Positions 1-8,491 of a stretch of DNA of 35,118 nt are shown piece after piece. Source of the DNA: Armatimonadota bacterium (GTDB lineage: Bacteria > Sysuimicrobiota > Sysuimicrobiia > Sysuimicrobiales > Humicultoraceae); NCBI GenBank assembly GCA_031081585.1, contig JAVHLY010000018.1, positions 24,090 through 59,207 of the forward strand, read 5' to 3'. How positions within the stretch are numbered: the first letter of the stretch is position 1; every line of letters starts with the position of its first letter. The notes beneath the pieces are model-generated. The model had not been told where the DNA came from. It saw only the letters and a program-made list of their open reading frames with translations, and made no database searches. A program made the translations under genes and the position numbers.

Positions 1-647
1 CGCCGCCCCGCCGGCGCGCCGGGACGCGTCCGCAGCCCCACGACCTCCCAGGCCGGGACCGGCCGCTCCTTGCCCTTCAACGCCAGCGGCCCCAGCGGCT
101 CGGTACGGGCGCCCATGAGGATGGCCCCCGGACGGCCGTACTGCTGGAGCCGGGCCGCCACGTTCACGGCGTCCGCCGCCAGGTGGAACTCGCCGAGCCC
201 GCCGCCGCGCGGGTCGGCCACCACCTCGCCGGTGTTGATGCCGATGCGCATGGCCAGGGTCGGGGCGCCCTCGGCGGCCAGTTGCTCGTTCAGCCGCGCC
301 AGCGCTCCGCGCATGGCCAGGGCCGCCCGCACCGCCCGCAGCGCATCGTCCTCGTGCACCTCGGGCAGCCCGAAGATGGCCAGCGCGGCATCGCCCACGT
401 ACTTCTCCACCGTCCCACCGAAGCGCCTCGCCTCCGCGGCCACCATGCCGTAGAAGCGGGAGACGACCGCGCGCAGGTCCTCGGGGTCGAGGGCGTCGGC
501 CAGTCCGGTGAACCCGGCCAGGTCGGCGAAGAGGACCGTCACCAGGCGGCGCTCCTCGCCGGCCTCGGCGCCAGGCAGGAGCGTGCCGCACTGCCCGCAG
601 AATCGCATCCCTGCCGGGTTCTCAAAGGCGCAGGTCGGGCAGCGCAT
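1..647 (-). CDS. class III adenylate/guanylate cyclase with N-terminal zinc ribbon (partial)
   Basis: Reading the minus strand from an ATG at 645-647 gives an open frame that leaves the window at position 1, so the C-terminus is missing. The first 25 residues hold two CxxC pairs (MRCPTC and FCGQC), a short zinc ribbon. A class III cyclase catalytic domain follows: VTVLFADLAGFT carries the first metal-binding aspartate, VEKYVGDAALAIFG the second, and later come MRIGINTGEV and DAVNVAARLQ. The family makes cAMP or cGMP from ATP or GTP; the substrate cannot be told from sequence alone. Zinc ribbon plus cyclase is often followed by an AAA/TPR region, which may lie beyond the edge. The gene is divergent from the tiny frame at 751. 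Confidence 0.9.
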   Translation of the reverse strand, partial: MRCPTCAFENPAGMRFCGQCGTLLPGAEAGEERRLVTVLFADLAGFTGLADALDPEDLRAVVSRFYGMVAAEARRFGGTVEKYVGDAALAIFGLPEVHEDDALRAVRAALAMRGALARLNEQLAAEGAPTLAMRIGINTGEVVADPRGGGLGEFHLAADAVNVAARLQQYGRPGAILMGARTEPLGPLALKGKERPVPAWEVVGLRTRPGAPAGR

Positions 648-671
648 GGGTGTTTCCCTGCTTTACACGCC

Positions 672-690
672 GGGAGGGCATTCCCCTCCC
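672..690. promoter_or_regulatory. perfect 7-bp hairpin in divergent intergenic region
   Basis: GGGAGGG (672-678), a CATTC loop and CCCTCCC (684-690) form a perfect stem. It sits about 25 bp upstream of the cyclase start and about 60 bp upstream of the small plus-strand frame. It could be a leader hairpin of the cyclase mRNA or a protein-binding palindrome. No T-tract follows on either strand, so a terminator is unlikely. Confidence 0.4.
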
Positions 691-750
691 CTCTGCGCTG
701 CCCTGCGACGGCGACGGCCCCGAGGTCAGGGCACGGGAGGTCGGCGTGAG

Positions 751-816
751 ATGGCTCAGGTGGCGCGCTGGACCCTGCTGCTCGCGCTCGTCATCTTGAT
801 CGTGCTGATCGGGTGA
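751..816 (+). CDS. possible 21-aa single-span membrane microprotein
   Basis: An ATG at 751 opens a 21-residue frame whose residues 8-21 are almost wholly Leu, Ile and Val (WTLLLALVILIVLIG), enough for one transmembrane helix after a short MAQVAR head. GGGAGGT lies about 9 nt upstream, a well-spaced ribosome-binding site. It stands alone between the divergent cyclase and the convergent quinone oxidoreductase. I recognise no family. Frames this short arise by chance in G+C-rich DNA, but the ribosome site and uniform hydrophobicity make it worth listing. Confidence 0.4.
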   Translation: MAQVARWTLLLALVILIVLIG

Positions 817-880
817 ACGGCGGACCCGGGCGCCTGGTGCGCCGGTCCGAGTCCGCAGACCCCCGACTCGGCCCCGCCGG

Positions 881-1855
881 TCAGCCCCGCGGCAGCAGCA
901 GCACCTTCCCCTTCGTCTGGCGCCCTTCCAGGTAGCGGTGCGCCTCGGCCGCCGCCTCGAGCGGCCAGACCCGGTCGATGCGCACCCGCACCTCGCCCCG
1001 GACGATCCACTCGAAGAGCTCCCGGCTGCGCCACAGCAGCTCCTCCCGGGTGGCGATGTAGTGGCCCAGGCTGGGGCGGGTGAGGAAGAGCGACCCCTTG
1101 GCGTTGAGGATCTGCGGGTCGATGGCCGGCGCCGGTCCGCTGGCCTGGCCGAAGAGGACCAGGTAACCGCGCGGCCGCAGGCAGTCGAGGCTGCGCAGGA
1201 AGGTGGCCTGCCCCACCGAGTCGTAGACCACGTGCACCCCCGCGCCGCCCGTGCGCTCCCGCACCGCCGCCACGAAGTCCTCCTCCGTGTAGCGGATGAC
1301 CGCGTGCGCGCCCGCCTCTCGGGCCACCTGAGCTTTCTCCTCGGTGGAGACCGTCCCGAAGACGGTGGCCCCGCGCCGCACCGCCGCCTGCACCAGGAGC
1401 GCCCCGGTGCCGCCCGCGGCGGCGTGCACCAGCGCCGTTTCGCCCTCCCGCAGAGGGTAGGTGCTGGTGGTCAGGTAGTGGGCGGTCAGGCCCTGGAGCA
1501 GGGCGGCGGCCGCGGTGCGCAGCTCCACCTCCGGCGGCACGGGGACGAGGCGCCAGGCCGGCACCACGGCGTACTCGGCATAGGCGCCCAGCGTCATGGC
1601 GTAGGCCACCCGGTCCCCCACGCGCACCTCCTCCACGCCGGGCCCCACCGCGTCCACCACGCCGGCGCCTTCCGAGCCCACGGTGAACGGCGCCTGAGCC
1701 CGGTAGACGCCGCTGCGGTAGTAGATGTCGAGGAAGTTCACGCCGACGGCCTCGAGGCGCACGCGGGCCTGGCCTTCGCCCGGCTCAGGGACCGGCACGT
1801 CCTCCACGCGCAGCGCCTCCACCGACCCCGGTTCGTGCACCCGCACCGCCTTCAC
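881..1855 (-). CDS. NADPH:quinone oxidoreductase, zeta-crystallin-like (MDR superfamily)
   Basis: The 324-aa product has the usual length and layout of zinc-free quinone oxidoreductases of the medium-chain dehydrogenase/reductase superfamily. A GroES-like N-terminal half carries [14 protein letters not shown] and [12 protein letters not shown]. The nucleotide-binding motif [13 protein letters not shown] is near residues 144-156, followed by VYDSVG and the C-terminal KGKVLL block. Such enzymes transfer hydride from NADPH to quinones or alpha,beta-unsaturated carbonyls in the cytoplasm. I place the start at GTG 1855, giving [10 protein letters not shown] and a GGAGG site about 6 nt upstream. 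The frame stays open upstream only as an antisense shadow. The start overlaps the stop of the SpoIIE-type gene by 4 bp, so translation is probably coupled. Confidence 0.92.
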   Translation of the reverse strand: MKAVRVHEPGSVEALRVEDVPVPEPGEGQARVRLEAVGVNFLDIYYRSGVYRAQAPFTVGSEGAGVVDAVGPGVEEVRVGDRVAYAMTLGAYAEYAVVPAWRLVPVPPEVELRTAAAALLQGLTAHYLTTSTYPLREGETALVHAAAGGTGALLVQAAVRRGATVFGTVSTEEKAQVAREAGAHAVIRYTEEDFVAAVRERTGGAGVHVVYDSVGQATFLRSLDCLRPRGYLVLFGQASGPAPAIDPQILNAKGSLFLTRPSLGHYIATREELLWRSRELFEWIVRGEVRVRIDRVWPLEAAAEAHRYLEGRQTKGKVLLLPRG

Positions 1856-4800
1856 GTCCCCACCTCCTGTCGCCCGACCTGCCAGCGCAGCTCCACGACC
1901 GTGCCACGCGGCCCGGCCCGGGTCACCACCTCGTCCGCCAGGCCGCGCATGATCAGCGCCCCGCGCCCCCGTCCCCGCTCCACGGGAGCGCGCCACTGCC
2001 CCTGGTCCGCGACGAGCACGGTCAGCGCCTCCCCCTGCCACTCCCCGCGCACGGTCACCACGCCCGGCTGCCCGCTGTAGGCGTGCTCCACGACGTTGAG
2101 CACGGCCTCGCCCACCGCCAGGACGATGGGCGTGGCCAGGTGCGGCGCGCCGACGCGCTCGGCGAAGGTGCGCACCGCCCGGCGGATGCGCCGCAGGTTC
2201 TCCGGCACGGCCGGCAGGGTGAGGACCAGCGGCGCCTCCGGGGGGAGCGCGTCCAGGACCAGCAGGGCGAGGTCGTCCTGCTGCGGCCCGCCAGCCAGCA
2301 CCTGGTCCACCAGACGGGTCACCGCCAGGCCGGGCTCGACGGCGCGGGCCTCCGCCATCGCCTCCAGCAGCCGCCGCTCCCCTTCCACGATGTCGCGGGT
2401 GGCCTCGACCAGCCCGTCGGTGTAGGCGACGAGCCGGCACCCCGGCGGGAAGGGCACGCGCTCCTCGGTGCAGGCCAGCCCCGTGAAGATGCCGAGCGGC
2501 GGGCCCGAGGAGTGGAGCAGCCTGGCCTCCCCGTTCGTCTGGAGCACCGCCGGCGGGTGACCGCCGCCGCTGTAGACGAGCTCCCCACGGTAGATGTCCA
2601 CCAGGGCCAGCCACATGGAGAGGTGCAGCCCGCCGGGGATCTGGTAGAGGAGGTCGTTCACCACCCGCAGGATCTCGGCGGGGGAGCGCCCCTCCAGGGC
2701 GTAGGCGCGAGCGACGTGGCGCACCTGCCCCATGGTGGCCGCCGCCGGCGGGCCGTGCCCGGCCACGTCCCCGATGCCCACCAGCAGCCGGTCGTCGGGA
2801 AGGAGGAAGGCATCGTACCAGTCGCCGCCGATGCGCGCCTCCGGGTCGGCCGGCCGGTAGACCGCCGCCACGGCGGTGAAGGGCGGCTGGGGCAGGTCGG
2901 CCGGCAGCAGGGCCCGCTGCAGGGTCTCCGCCAGCTGGCCGGCCAGGCGGCGCGTCTCCTCGAAGAGCTGGCGGCGCGAGAGGACGACGGCGAGCTGGTC
3001 GGCCACCGGCTGGGCCAATCGCACGTGCTCGGCGGTGTAGGCGCCTGGCTCGGCGTGCCCGAAGTTGAGGGTGCCGATCACCCGCCCCTCGGTCGCCAGC
3101 GGCAGGACCAGGTAGGCGCGGATCCCGGCCCGGGCGAGCAGCGCGTCCTCGGCGAACTCCGCCTCCCGCCAGGTGTCATGCCGGATGAAGGGGCGCCCGT
3201 GGTCGATCACCCAGCCGCGCACGGTCCCGGCCCGCGGCCCCTCGAAGCGCTCGGGCGGGGCGGTGAGCGGCGGGCCGCTGAAGTACGGCATGCGCAGCCA
3301 GTCCCGTTCCGGGACGTAGAGGGAGACCGTCACCCGCACGAAGGGGACGAGCACGCGCAGGGCCGCGGCGAACTCGTCGAAGACCGGGCCGAGGTCGGTG
3401 GAAGCAGCGGCCAGCGCGATGATGCGGTTGAGGGCCTGGAGGCGGTGTGCCTCCTCCTCGGCACGCGCCCGGGCCCGCCGCTCCGCCTCGATGAGCCGGG
3501 CGTTGGTGATGGCCGCGCCGGCGCGGTCGGCGATGAGCAAGGAGAGGCGGAGGTCCTCCTCGTCCCAGCGCTGTCCGACCCGTCCACCCACCACCAGCAG
3601 GCCGAGCGGACGGCCGCCGCTGTAGATCGGGACCGCCATCACCACCGGGTCGTCGTCGGCCCCCTCGGGCGCATCGAGCAGGGCGCGGAGCGCGTCGCCG
3701 CGCAGGTCGCCGCGCGTCAGCACCACCGGCCGGCCCTGCTCCAGGATGCGGCGGGCCCGCAGGTGCTCGCTCAGGCGCTCTTCCCCGAACCCGCACCGCA
3801 GGGCGTCGCCCCGCTCGGCCTGGGGGTGGTAGATGGTGTCGAAGCGCAGGACCTCCTGGCCGGCGTGCACCAGGCCGATGGCGCACCACTGGCCCAGGGT
3901 CTCGGCGCAGCGGGTGGCCACGCGGTCGAGGAGGGCCGGGAGCGCCTGCTGGCGGGCGAACTCCACCATCAGGTCGGAGATGAACTGGGTGTGGCGGTCG
4001 CGGCGCCGCCGTTGCTCGGCCAGGCGACGGCGGTGCACGGCGGCGGCCAGGCGGTCGGCGACGGCCCCGGCGGCGCGCACCGCCTCGCCGTCGAAGGCCC
4101 GGGCGCTGCGGGCCGCCAGCACCAGCGCGCCCAGGGCCTCGTCGCCGAAGCGCATCGGCGCGACCAGCAGCGCGGCGCGGTCGATGGCCAGCGCCTCACC
4201 CAGCCCCACCGGCCCGCTCCCGCGGCCCAGGACCGCCGGCCCCGCCGCCCGCGTCAGCGCCTCCACGACCGCCGCATCCGTGGTGAGCGCCTGCCACGTG
4301 CGGGGGAAGAGCCCGAACCCGATCTGTGCGCCCGGCGTCAGGCGGGCCCCCTCACCCCGCAGCACCGCGGCCGTCTCGCCCAGCGCCGGGACGAGACGGC
4401 GCAACACGCCCTCCAGCGCCACCGCCTCCTCGGGCTGGCGCATCAGCAGGTCGGTGACCTCGACCAGCAGGGCCTCGTCCTGCTCCCGTCGCCGGGCGTG
4501 GAGGAGGTCGCGGTGCAGCCGGTGCTGCACGGCGCGGTACTGGCTGCCGGCCACGGCCACGAGCAGGAGGGTGAGGACGTAGAGCGTCTGCGGCAGCAGG
4601 TCGGCCCGCAGCTTCGCCACCACCTGCCCGGCCGGCGCCTCCAGGAAGGCGAGGGCCAGCAGCGCACTGCCCAGGGCGGCGACCACCCCCGGCATCAGCC
4701 CCGTCAGGTGCGCCACCACCAGGACGCCGGGGACGTAGAGCAAGAGGAACTCGCGGCGGTAGCCGAGCTGGAGCAGCCCGATGACGAGCGTGCACAGCGC

Positions 4801-4899
4801 CGCCAGCAAGCCGCCCGCGGCGATGCCCAGCAGGGCGCGCAGGACGGGCAGGAGCGCCGCCGCGCCCGCCGTTAGCGCCCGGCGGCGTCCGCGCCCCAT
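1852..4899 (-). CDS. membrane-anchored GAF / PP2C (SpoIIE/RsbU-like) phosphatase fused to a HATPase domain
   Basis: This 1015-aa signalling protein begins with four or more hydrophobic segments (about residues 15-125) resembling the KdpD-type DUF4118 membrane module. A long helical and GAF-like region follows (about 140-640). The PP2C phosphatase core carries IGGDWYDAF near residue 688 and GIGDVAGHG shortly after, both metal-binding. The last 120 residues hold a GHKL ATPase of the RsbW type ([16 protein letters not shown], then [14 protein letters not shown]). Phosphatase and kinase activities of a partner-switching pathway are therefore joined in one chain. The start overlaps the upstream STAS gene by 28 bp, so that protein is the obvious substrate. 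The controlled sigma factor is not in view. Confidence 0.9.
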   Translation of the reverse strand: MGRGRRRALTAGAAALLPVLRALLGIAAGGLLAALCTLVIGLLQLGYRREFLLLYVPGVLVVAHLTGLMPGVVAALGSALLALAFLEAPAGQVVAKLRADLLPQTLYVLTLLLVAVAGSQYRAVQHRLHRDLLHARRREQDEALLVEVTDLLMRQPEEAVALEGVLRRLVPALGETAAVLRGEGARLTPGAQIGFGLFPRTWQALTTDAAVVEALTRAAGPAVLGRGSGPVGLGEALAIDRAALLVAPMRFGDEALGALVLAARSARAFDGEAVRAAGAVADRLAAAVHRRRLAEQRRRRDRHTQFISDLMVEFARQQALPALLDRVATRCAETLGQWCAIGLVHAGQEVLRFDTIYHPQAERGDALRCGFGEERLSEHLRARRILEQGRPVVLTRGDLRGDALRALLDAPEGADDDPVVMAVPIYSGGRPLGLLVVGGRVGQRWDEEDLRLSLLIADRAGAAITNARLIEAERRARARAEEEAHRLQALNRIIALAAASTDLGPVFDEFAAALRVLVPFVRVTVSLYVPERDWLRMPYFSGPPLTAPPERFEGPRAGTVRGWVIDHGRPFIRHDTWREAEFAEDALLARAGIRAYLVLPLATEGRVIGTLNFGHAEPGAYTAEHVRLAQPVADQLAVVLSRRQLFEETRRLAGQLAETLQRALLPADLPQPPFTAVAAVYRPADPEARIGGDWYDAFLLPDDRLLVGIGDVAGHGPPAAATMGQVRHVARAYALEGRSPAEILRVVNDLLYQIPGGLHLSMWLALVDIYRGELVYSGGGHPPAVLQTNGEARLLHSSGPPLGIFTGLACTEERVPFPPGCRLVAYTDGLVEATRDIVEGERRLLEAMAEARAVEPGLAVTRLVDQVLAGGPQQDDLALLVLDALPPEAPLVLTLPAVPENLRRIRRAVRTFAERVGAPHLATPIVLAVGEAVLNVVEHAYSGQPGVVTVRGEWQGEALTVLVADQGQWRAPVERGRGRGALIMRGLADEVVTRAGPRGTVVELRWQVGRQEVGT

Positions 4900-5246
4900 G
4901 CGCGAGCGGCGTTCACCGCGTCGGCCTCGCCCCGGAAGATGGGGAAGACCTCGTCCAATCCGGTGATCGTGAACATGCGCTCGATCTGGGGCTGGGTGTA
5001 GATCAGGCCGAGGTTCCCTCCGGCCTCCCGCACCTGCTTCAGGGTCGCGGTGAGGACGGAGAGCGCGGTGCTGTCCAGGTAGGTGGTCTCCAGCAGGTTG
5101 ACGATGAGTCGCGTGTGCCCCTCGGCCAGCAGGCCGTCGAGCGCCGCCTTGAGCTTGGGCGAGGTGTAGAGGTCGAGCTCGCCCGCCACGTCGAGGAGTG
5201 GCACGCCGTCCACCTTGCGGACCTGCACCTGGATGTCCACCGGCAC
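4872..5246 (-). CDS. STAS-domain anti-sigma factor antagonist (RsbV/SpoIIAA-like)
   Basis: The 124-aa protein is a single STAS domain. VDGVPLLDVAGELDLYTSP forms the first strands and helix, and TTYLDSTALSVL carries the expected phosphorylation site, Asp58-Ser59. In the known pathway the serine is phosphorylated by an RsbW-type kinase and dephosphorylated by a SpoIIE/RsbU-type phosphatase, which sets whether the antagonist binds the anti-sigma factor. Both enzymatic domains are encoded by the next gene, which overlaps this one. GTG at 5246 is the first start in frame. The promoter presumably lies in the gene-free 485 bp upstream. Confidence 0.93.
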   Translation of the reverse strand: MPVDIQVQVRKVDGVPLLDVAGELDLYTSPKLKAALDGLLAEGHTRLIVNLLETTYLDSTALSVLTATLKQVREAGGNLGLIYTQPQIERMFTITGLDEVFPIFRGEADAVNAARAWGADAAGR

Positions 5247-5731
5247 ACTCCCCCTTCAGCCTCCGTCAGCCTTCCGCGTCCCTCTCCGGACCCGACCGCC
5301 GAGTCCCCCCAACCTCCCCCCGCACTACGTCTAAACCGGCGACGAAGTGGGCAGGAGGCAGGTGGCGGGGGCGACGGGCCTCCTCGACCTGGAACCGGTC
5401 CGATCGGCGCGGCCGCCTCCCACGTGAAGTGACCTGCTGCCGAGGGCTGGCCGCCTCTCCCCCGCCGTCTTCCTCCCCCTCTCGGACGCCGCCCCGCGCC
5501 TCCGGCCGGGGCGGCGATCACTCCCGCCCGCGCCACAGACACGTCCGCGTCCGACTTTCCTCCGGCGACTCTCCACCATGATGGACTACCGTGCCCGGCT
5601 TCTCAAGGTGCGAGAGGCGCACGCCCCCTGCCCGTCGGGACATCTTCCGCATCCGGGGCGGCGCACGGTCAGTGGGCGGTGCGGTCCTCCAGGGGGCGGG
5701 AGGGGAGCATGCTATACTGACCTCACTGGGG
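5247..5731. other. gene-free divergent intergenic region
   Basis: This 485-bp stretch separates the leftward STAS operon from the rightward 5732 gene. I see no convincing coding region in it: open frames on both strands are Arg/Pro/Ser-rich shadows without ribosome sites. The only recognisable signal is the extended -10 element at 5710-5718. Promoters for both directions are expected here. Confidence 0.6.
5710..5718 (+). promoter_or_regulatory. extended -10 promoter element for the 5732 gene
   Basis: TGC-TATACT (5710-5718) is a TGn extended -10 hexamer with five of six consensus bases, and no clear -35 lies 17 bp upstream. Transcription would begin near 5725, giving a leader of only about 6-8 nt before ATG 5732. 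The message would then be nearly leaderless. Confidence 0.5.
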
Positions 5732-6532
5732 ATGGCGCGTGCCCGGACCTTGACCGAAATCGAGATCCGTCTGTTCGACCGGCCGCGGAAGCTGCCGTTT
5801 CGCGGGCGGTCCCTCAAGACCCTGTCGTCCATCCTCCGCCGCGAGGCCCGGCGTCCGGGCTCCTGGCTGGAGAAGGCCGCCGAGGTGGTGGAGACCCTCG
5901 CGGCCGAGGGGTGGCGGTACCGGGCCTTCACCGGCAAGAACCTGATCCTGGCCCACCTGAAGCCCATCAGCAGCGAGGAGATGCGGGCCTACCTCTCCCG
6001 GCGCTTCGGGGAGGAGGTGCTGGCGCACATCGCGGTCTATGAGCCCACGGGCGACGGCCCGCCGCCGCTCCCCAAGGCCGACGACGAGCTGACGCGGGAA
6101 CTGCGCCGCCTCATCGGCGCCGAGAACCACCAGGAGGACCTCTACCTGGGCCACCCGCCGGAGGAGCTCAGCGAGCTGCTCCTGGACATGTCCTTCCTGG
6201 CCCAGGAGGCGCTCGACGACGTCGAGGTCTCCTCCGCGCTGGAGCGCCTGCGGGAGGAGCACGAGCAGGACGCCCTCTACCGCGACCTGCACGCCCGCTA
6301 CCAGGCGCTCAGCGGGCGTACCAGCATGGGAGACCCTGCGGCCGAGGAGGCCTACTGGGACCTCTTCTCCCACATGTCCCGCCGGCTCGCCCGGCTCATC
6401 CCGGCGCTGCGCGGCTTCCTGGAGCGGCGCGGCTTCAGCGACCTCTGCGAGCACGAGGCCACCGCCTTCCTCACCGCCGCCCTCTCCCAGGCCCTCTCCT
6501 ACATCGACGCGCACGACGACGAAGACCAGTGA
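5732..6532 (+). CDS. conserved-looking hypothetical protein, 266 aa
   Basis: I do not recognise a family. The protein is soluble, charged and mostly helical. Its N-terminal part has a mixed-fold look (LTEIEIRLFDRPRKLPFRG, then YRAFTGKNLILAHLKPIS); residues 110-266 look all-helical with many Glu/Arg residues and an acidic tail (AHDDEDQ). I chose ATG 5732 because TATACT lies just upstream and the composition changes to normal protein there. The frame is open further upstream but that part looks non-coding. Its stop overlaps the next gene's GTG by 4 bp, so it is probably translated together with the metallopeptidase. Confidence 0.75.
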   Translation: MARARTLTEIEIRLFDRPRKLPFRGRSLKTLSSILRREARRPGSWLEKAAEVVETLAAEGWRYRAFTGKNLILAHLKPISSEEMRAYLSRRFGEEVLAHIAVYEPTGDGPPPLPKADDELTRELRRLIGAENHQEDLYLGHPPEELSELLLDMSFLAQEALDDVEVSSALERLREEHEQDALYRDLHARYQALSGRTSMGDPAAEEAYWDLFSHMSRRLARLIPALRGFLERRGFSDLCEHEATAFLTAALSQALSYIDAHDDEDQ

Positions 6533-7983
6533 GCTTGACCATCGAGGAGTTCCAGACCCGGCTGGAGGGTCTGGAGGTCGAGCTCAACCGCGAGACCTGC
6601 CGGCAGTACGCGGGGTGGCCCTACGACGAAGCCCGCATGGAGGCGCTGAGCCGCCAGATCGAGGCCCTCGCCCGCGACGCCCTGGCCGCGCTTCCCCCCG
6701 AGGCCTTCCCCCGCCCGCTCCACTTCGCCGCCCTGCGCGCCGCGGCCGCCTCCACCTATACCCGGCTGGACAACGAGATCTACCGGCTGCGCAGCGAGGC
6801 GGTGCAGGTGGCGGAGGGGGACGAGGTCGTCACCCTCAGCACCTGGCGGCGCTTCAACCACCGCCACGCCCGCGACCGGGCCCGCCGGCGCCGCGTCTTC
6901 GACGGCCTGCTGGAGCAGGCCCGGGTCCTCACCCCGCTCCTGGCGGAGCGCATGGCGCTGAGCCGACGCGTCTTCGCGCCGCTGGGGCTGACGCCGCTGG
7001 ACGTCTACCTGGAGGAGGAGGGCGTGGACGCGGCCACCCTGCGCGGGCTGGTCGAGCGCACCGCCCGCGCCGCCTACCCGGCCTTCCGCGCCGAGCTCGA
7101 CGCCTTCGCCGCGGAGCTGCTGGGGGGCCCGGCGGAGTACTACGACGACTTCTACGTCTTCGGGCACGTCATCTACGCGCCCGTGGACCCCGCCGTGGCC
7201 GCGCTCGACGTCCCGGCGCTGGTCGGGGAGGTCTGCCGGCGCCTGGGCTTCGACCTGGCGCGCATCACCGTGGACGCCGAGCCGCGCCCCGGCAAGCACG
7301 CCTCCCCGGTCTGCTTCGGAGTGCACATCCCCCACGAGGTCTACGTCCTCTACCAGCGCACCAGCCCGACCAGCGACTACACGGGCTACGCCCACGAGAT
7401 GGGCCACGCGCTGCACTTCGCCTCCGTCGATCCGGCGCGCAGCTACACCGACCGCTACCTCATCCCCGCCGGCGTGGCGGAGCTCTTCAGCACGCTCCTG
7501 GAGACGCTGGCGGTCCACCCACGCTTCCTGGTGGAAGAGGCGGACCTGCCCCCTGCCGTGGCGGACGACCTGGCCCGCCGCGAGCGGTTCCTGCAGCTCT
7601 ATTTCCTGACCTTCTACGGCGCCAACGCCCTCTTCAAGCTGCGCTACTGGACGGAGCAGCCCGACATGGACGGCGCCGACGCCCTCTACGCCGCGCTGTA
7701 CCGCGAGCTGGTCGGCCTGCCCATGCCCGGGCGCTACTGGCAGACCCACCACGTCGTGGCCCTCTACGACGTCTACGCCCCCTCCTACCTGATCGCCCGC
7801 GTGCGCACCGAGGAGCTGTGGGCGGAGCTCGTGGCGCGCTTCGGGCCGACCTGGTGGCGCGAGGCCGCAGCCGGCGCGTTCCTGCGTGAGGCGCTGATGG
7901 GCCCCGGCCGGGCGGTGCGGCTGGACGCGTTCTCCCGCCTCGACCCCACCCCGTACCTGCGGTCGCTGGAACTGGCGGCGTGA
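6529..7983 (+). CDS. M3-like zinc metallopeptidase (oligoendopeptidase type)
   Basis: The 484-aa protein carries the gluzincin motif HEMGH at residues 289-293 within YTGYAHEMGHALHFAS. A glutamate in GVAELFSTLLE about 25 residues later (E318) is the expected third zinc ligand, which is the M3/PepF spacing. The N-terminal half is helical, as in oligoendopeptidases, and YQTSP-like residues just before HExxH also fit. It is shorter than typical PepF (about 560-600 aa), so it may be a divergent branch. No signal peptide is seen, so it probably acts on peptides in the cytoplasm. It starts at GTG 6529 inside the stop of the 266-aa gene. Confidence 0.85.
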   Translation: MSLTIEEFQTRLEGLEVELNRETCRQYAGWPYDEARMEALSRQIEALARDALAALPPEAFPRPLHFAALRAAAASTYTRLDNEIYRLRSEAVQVAEGDEVVTLSTWRRFNHRHARDRARRRRVFDGLLEQARVLTPLLAERMALSRRVFAPLGLTPLDVYLEEEGVDAATLRGLVERTARAAYPAFRAELDAFAAELLGGPAEYYDDFYVFGHVIYAPVDPAVAALDVPALVGEVCRRLGFDLARITVDAEPRPGKHASPVCFGVHIPHEVYVLYQRTSPTSDYTGYAHEMGHALHFASVDPARSYTDRYLIPAGVAELFSTLLETLAVHPRFLVEEADLPPAVADDLARRERFLQLYFLTFYGANALFKLRYWTEQPDMDGADALYAALYRELVGLPMPGRYWQTHHVVALYDVYAPSYLIARVRTEELWAELVARFGPTWWREAAAGAFLREALMGPGRAVRLDAFSRLDPTPYLRSLELAA

Positions 7984-8089
7984 CGCGCCGCGGCGGGCCG
8001 GCCGGACGGTCACCGCGGGCCTCCTCCCCGTCCCGGGCGCTGCCGTAGAATGTTTAGGAACCGTTTCCCCGGGTAGGAAGTTGTTAGAG

Positions 8090-8473
8090 ATGCGTACCGC
8101 TGCCGAGTCCCATCCCTGGGGCACCCTCTTCACCATCCAGGGGGAGGTCGATCACCTGGAGGGACGGCGCCTCTTCGAGGACCTCTACCGCTGCCTGAAC
8201 GGGCCGCTGGTCATCGACGCCTCGGGCATCGAGTACATCGACACGGGCGGCATCGCGGCGATCATGGAGATCCTCAAGCACGTGCGCAACCGTCAGGGGC
8301 TGGTGGTGATCGCCGGAGCCACCTCGCACGTGGGCGAGATCTTCGAGATCGCCGGCTTCGGCCGCCTGCGCCCCTGGCTGGTGCTGGCTCCGACGGTGGA
8401 GGAGGGCATCCGGATGGCCCAAGAGTGGCGCCGCACCGCCCCCTCCGCCTCCCAGACCGCCTCGAGTTCCTGA
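8090..8473 (+). CDS. STAS-domain protein with threonine at the phosphorylation position
   Basis: This 127-aa STAS protein contains LVIDASGIEYIDTGGIAAIMEIL, in which the usual DSSG phosphosite reads Asp51-Thr52-Gly-Gly. I start it at ATG 8090 because TAGGAAG is spaced 9 nt upstream; a TTG at 8081 would sit on top of that site. It stands alone, convergent with the permease at 8492, so its kinase and phosphatase partners are not obvious. The 1015-aa protein of this window is one possibility. The C-terminal 15 residues are a Ser/Thr/Ala-rich tail. Confidence 0.88.
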   Translation: MRTAAESHPWGTLFTIQGEVDHLEGRRLFEDLYRCLNGPLVIDASGIEYIDTGGIAAIMEILKHVRNRQGLVVIAGATSHVGEIFEIAGFGRLRPWLVLAPTVEEGIRMAQEWRRTAPSASQTASSS

Positions 8474-8491
8474 CCCTCGGGGACCGCCCGC

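Noticed and set aside
2083-4875. 930-aa plus-strand open frame
   Set aside because: Antisense to the clear GAF/PP2C/HATPase protein; His/Gln/Gly/Arg-rich composition typical of a shadow in G+C-rich DNA.
5591-5731. Upstream 47-codon extension of the 266-aa protein
   Set aside because: It would span the extended -10 element and has non-coding-like Arg/Gly/Pro composition.
6499-8136. 545-aa minus-strand open frame
   Set aside because: Shadow of the metallopeptidase; no domain.
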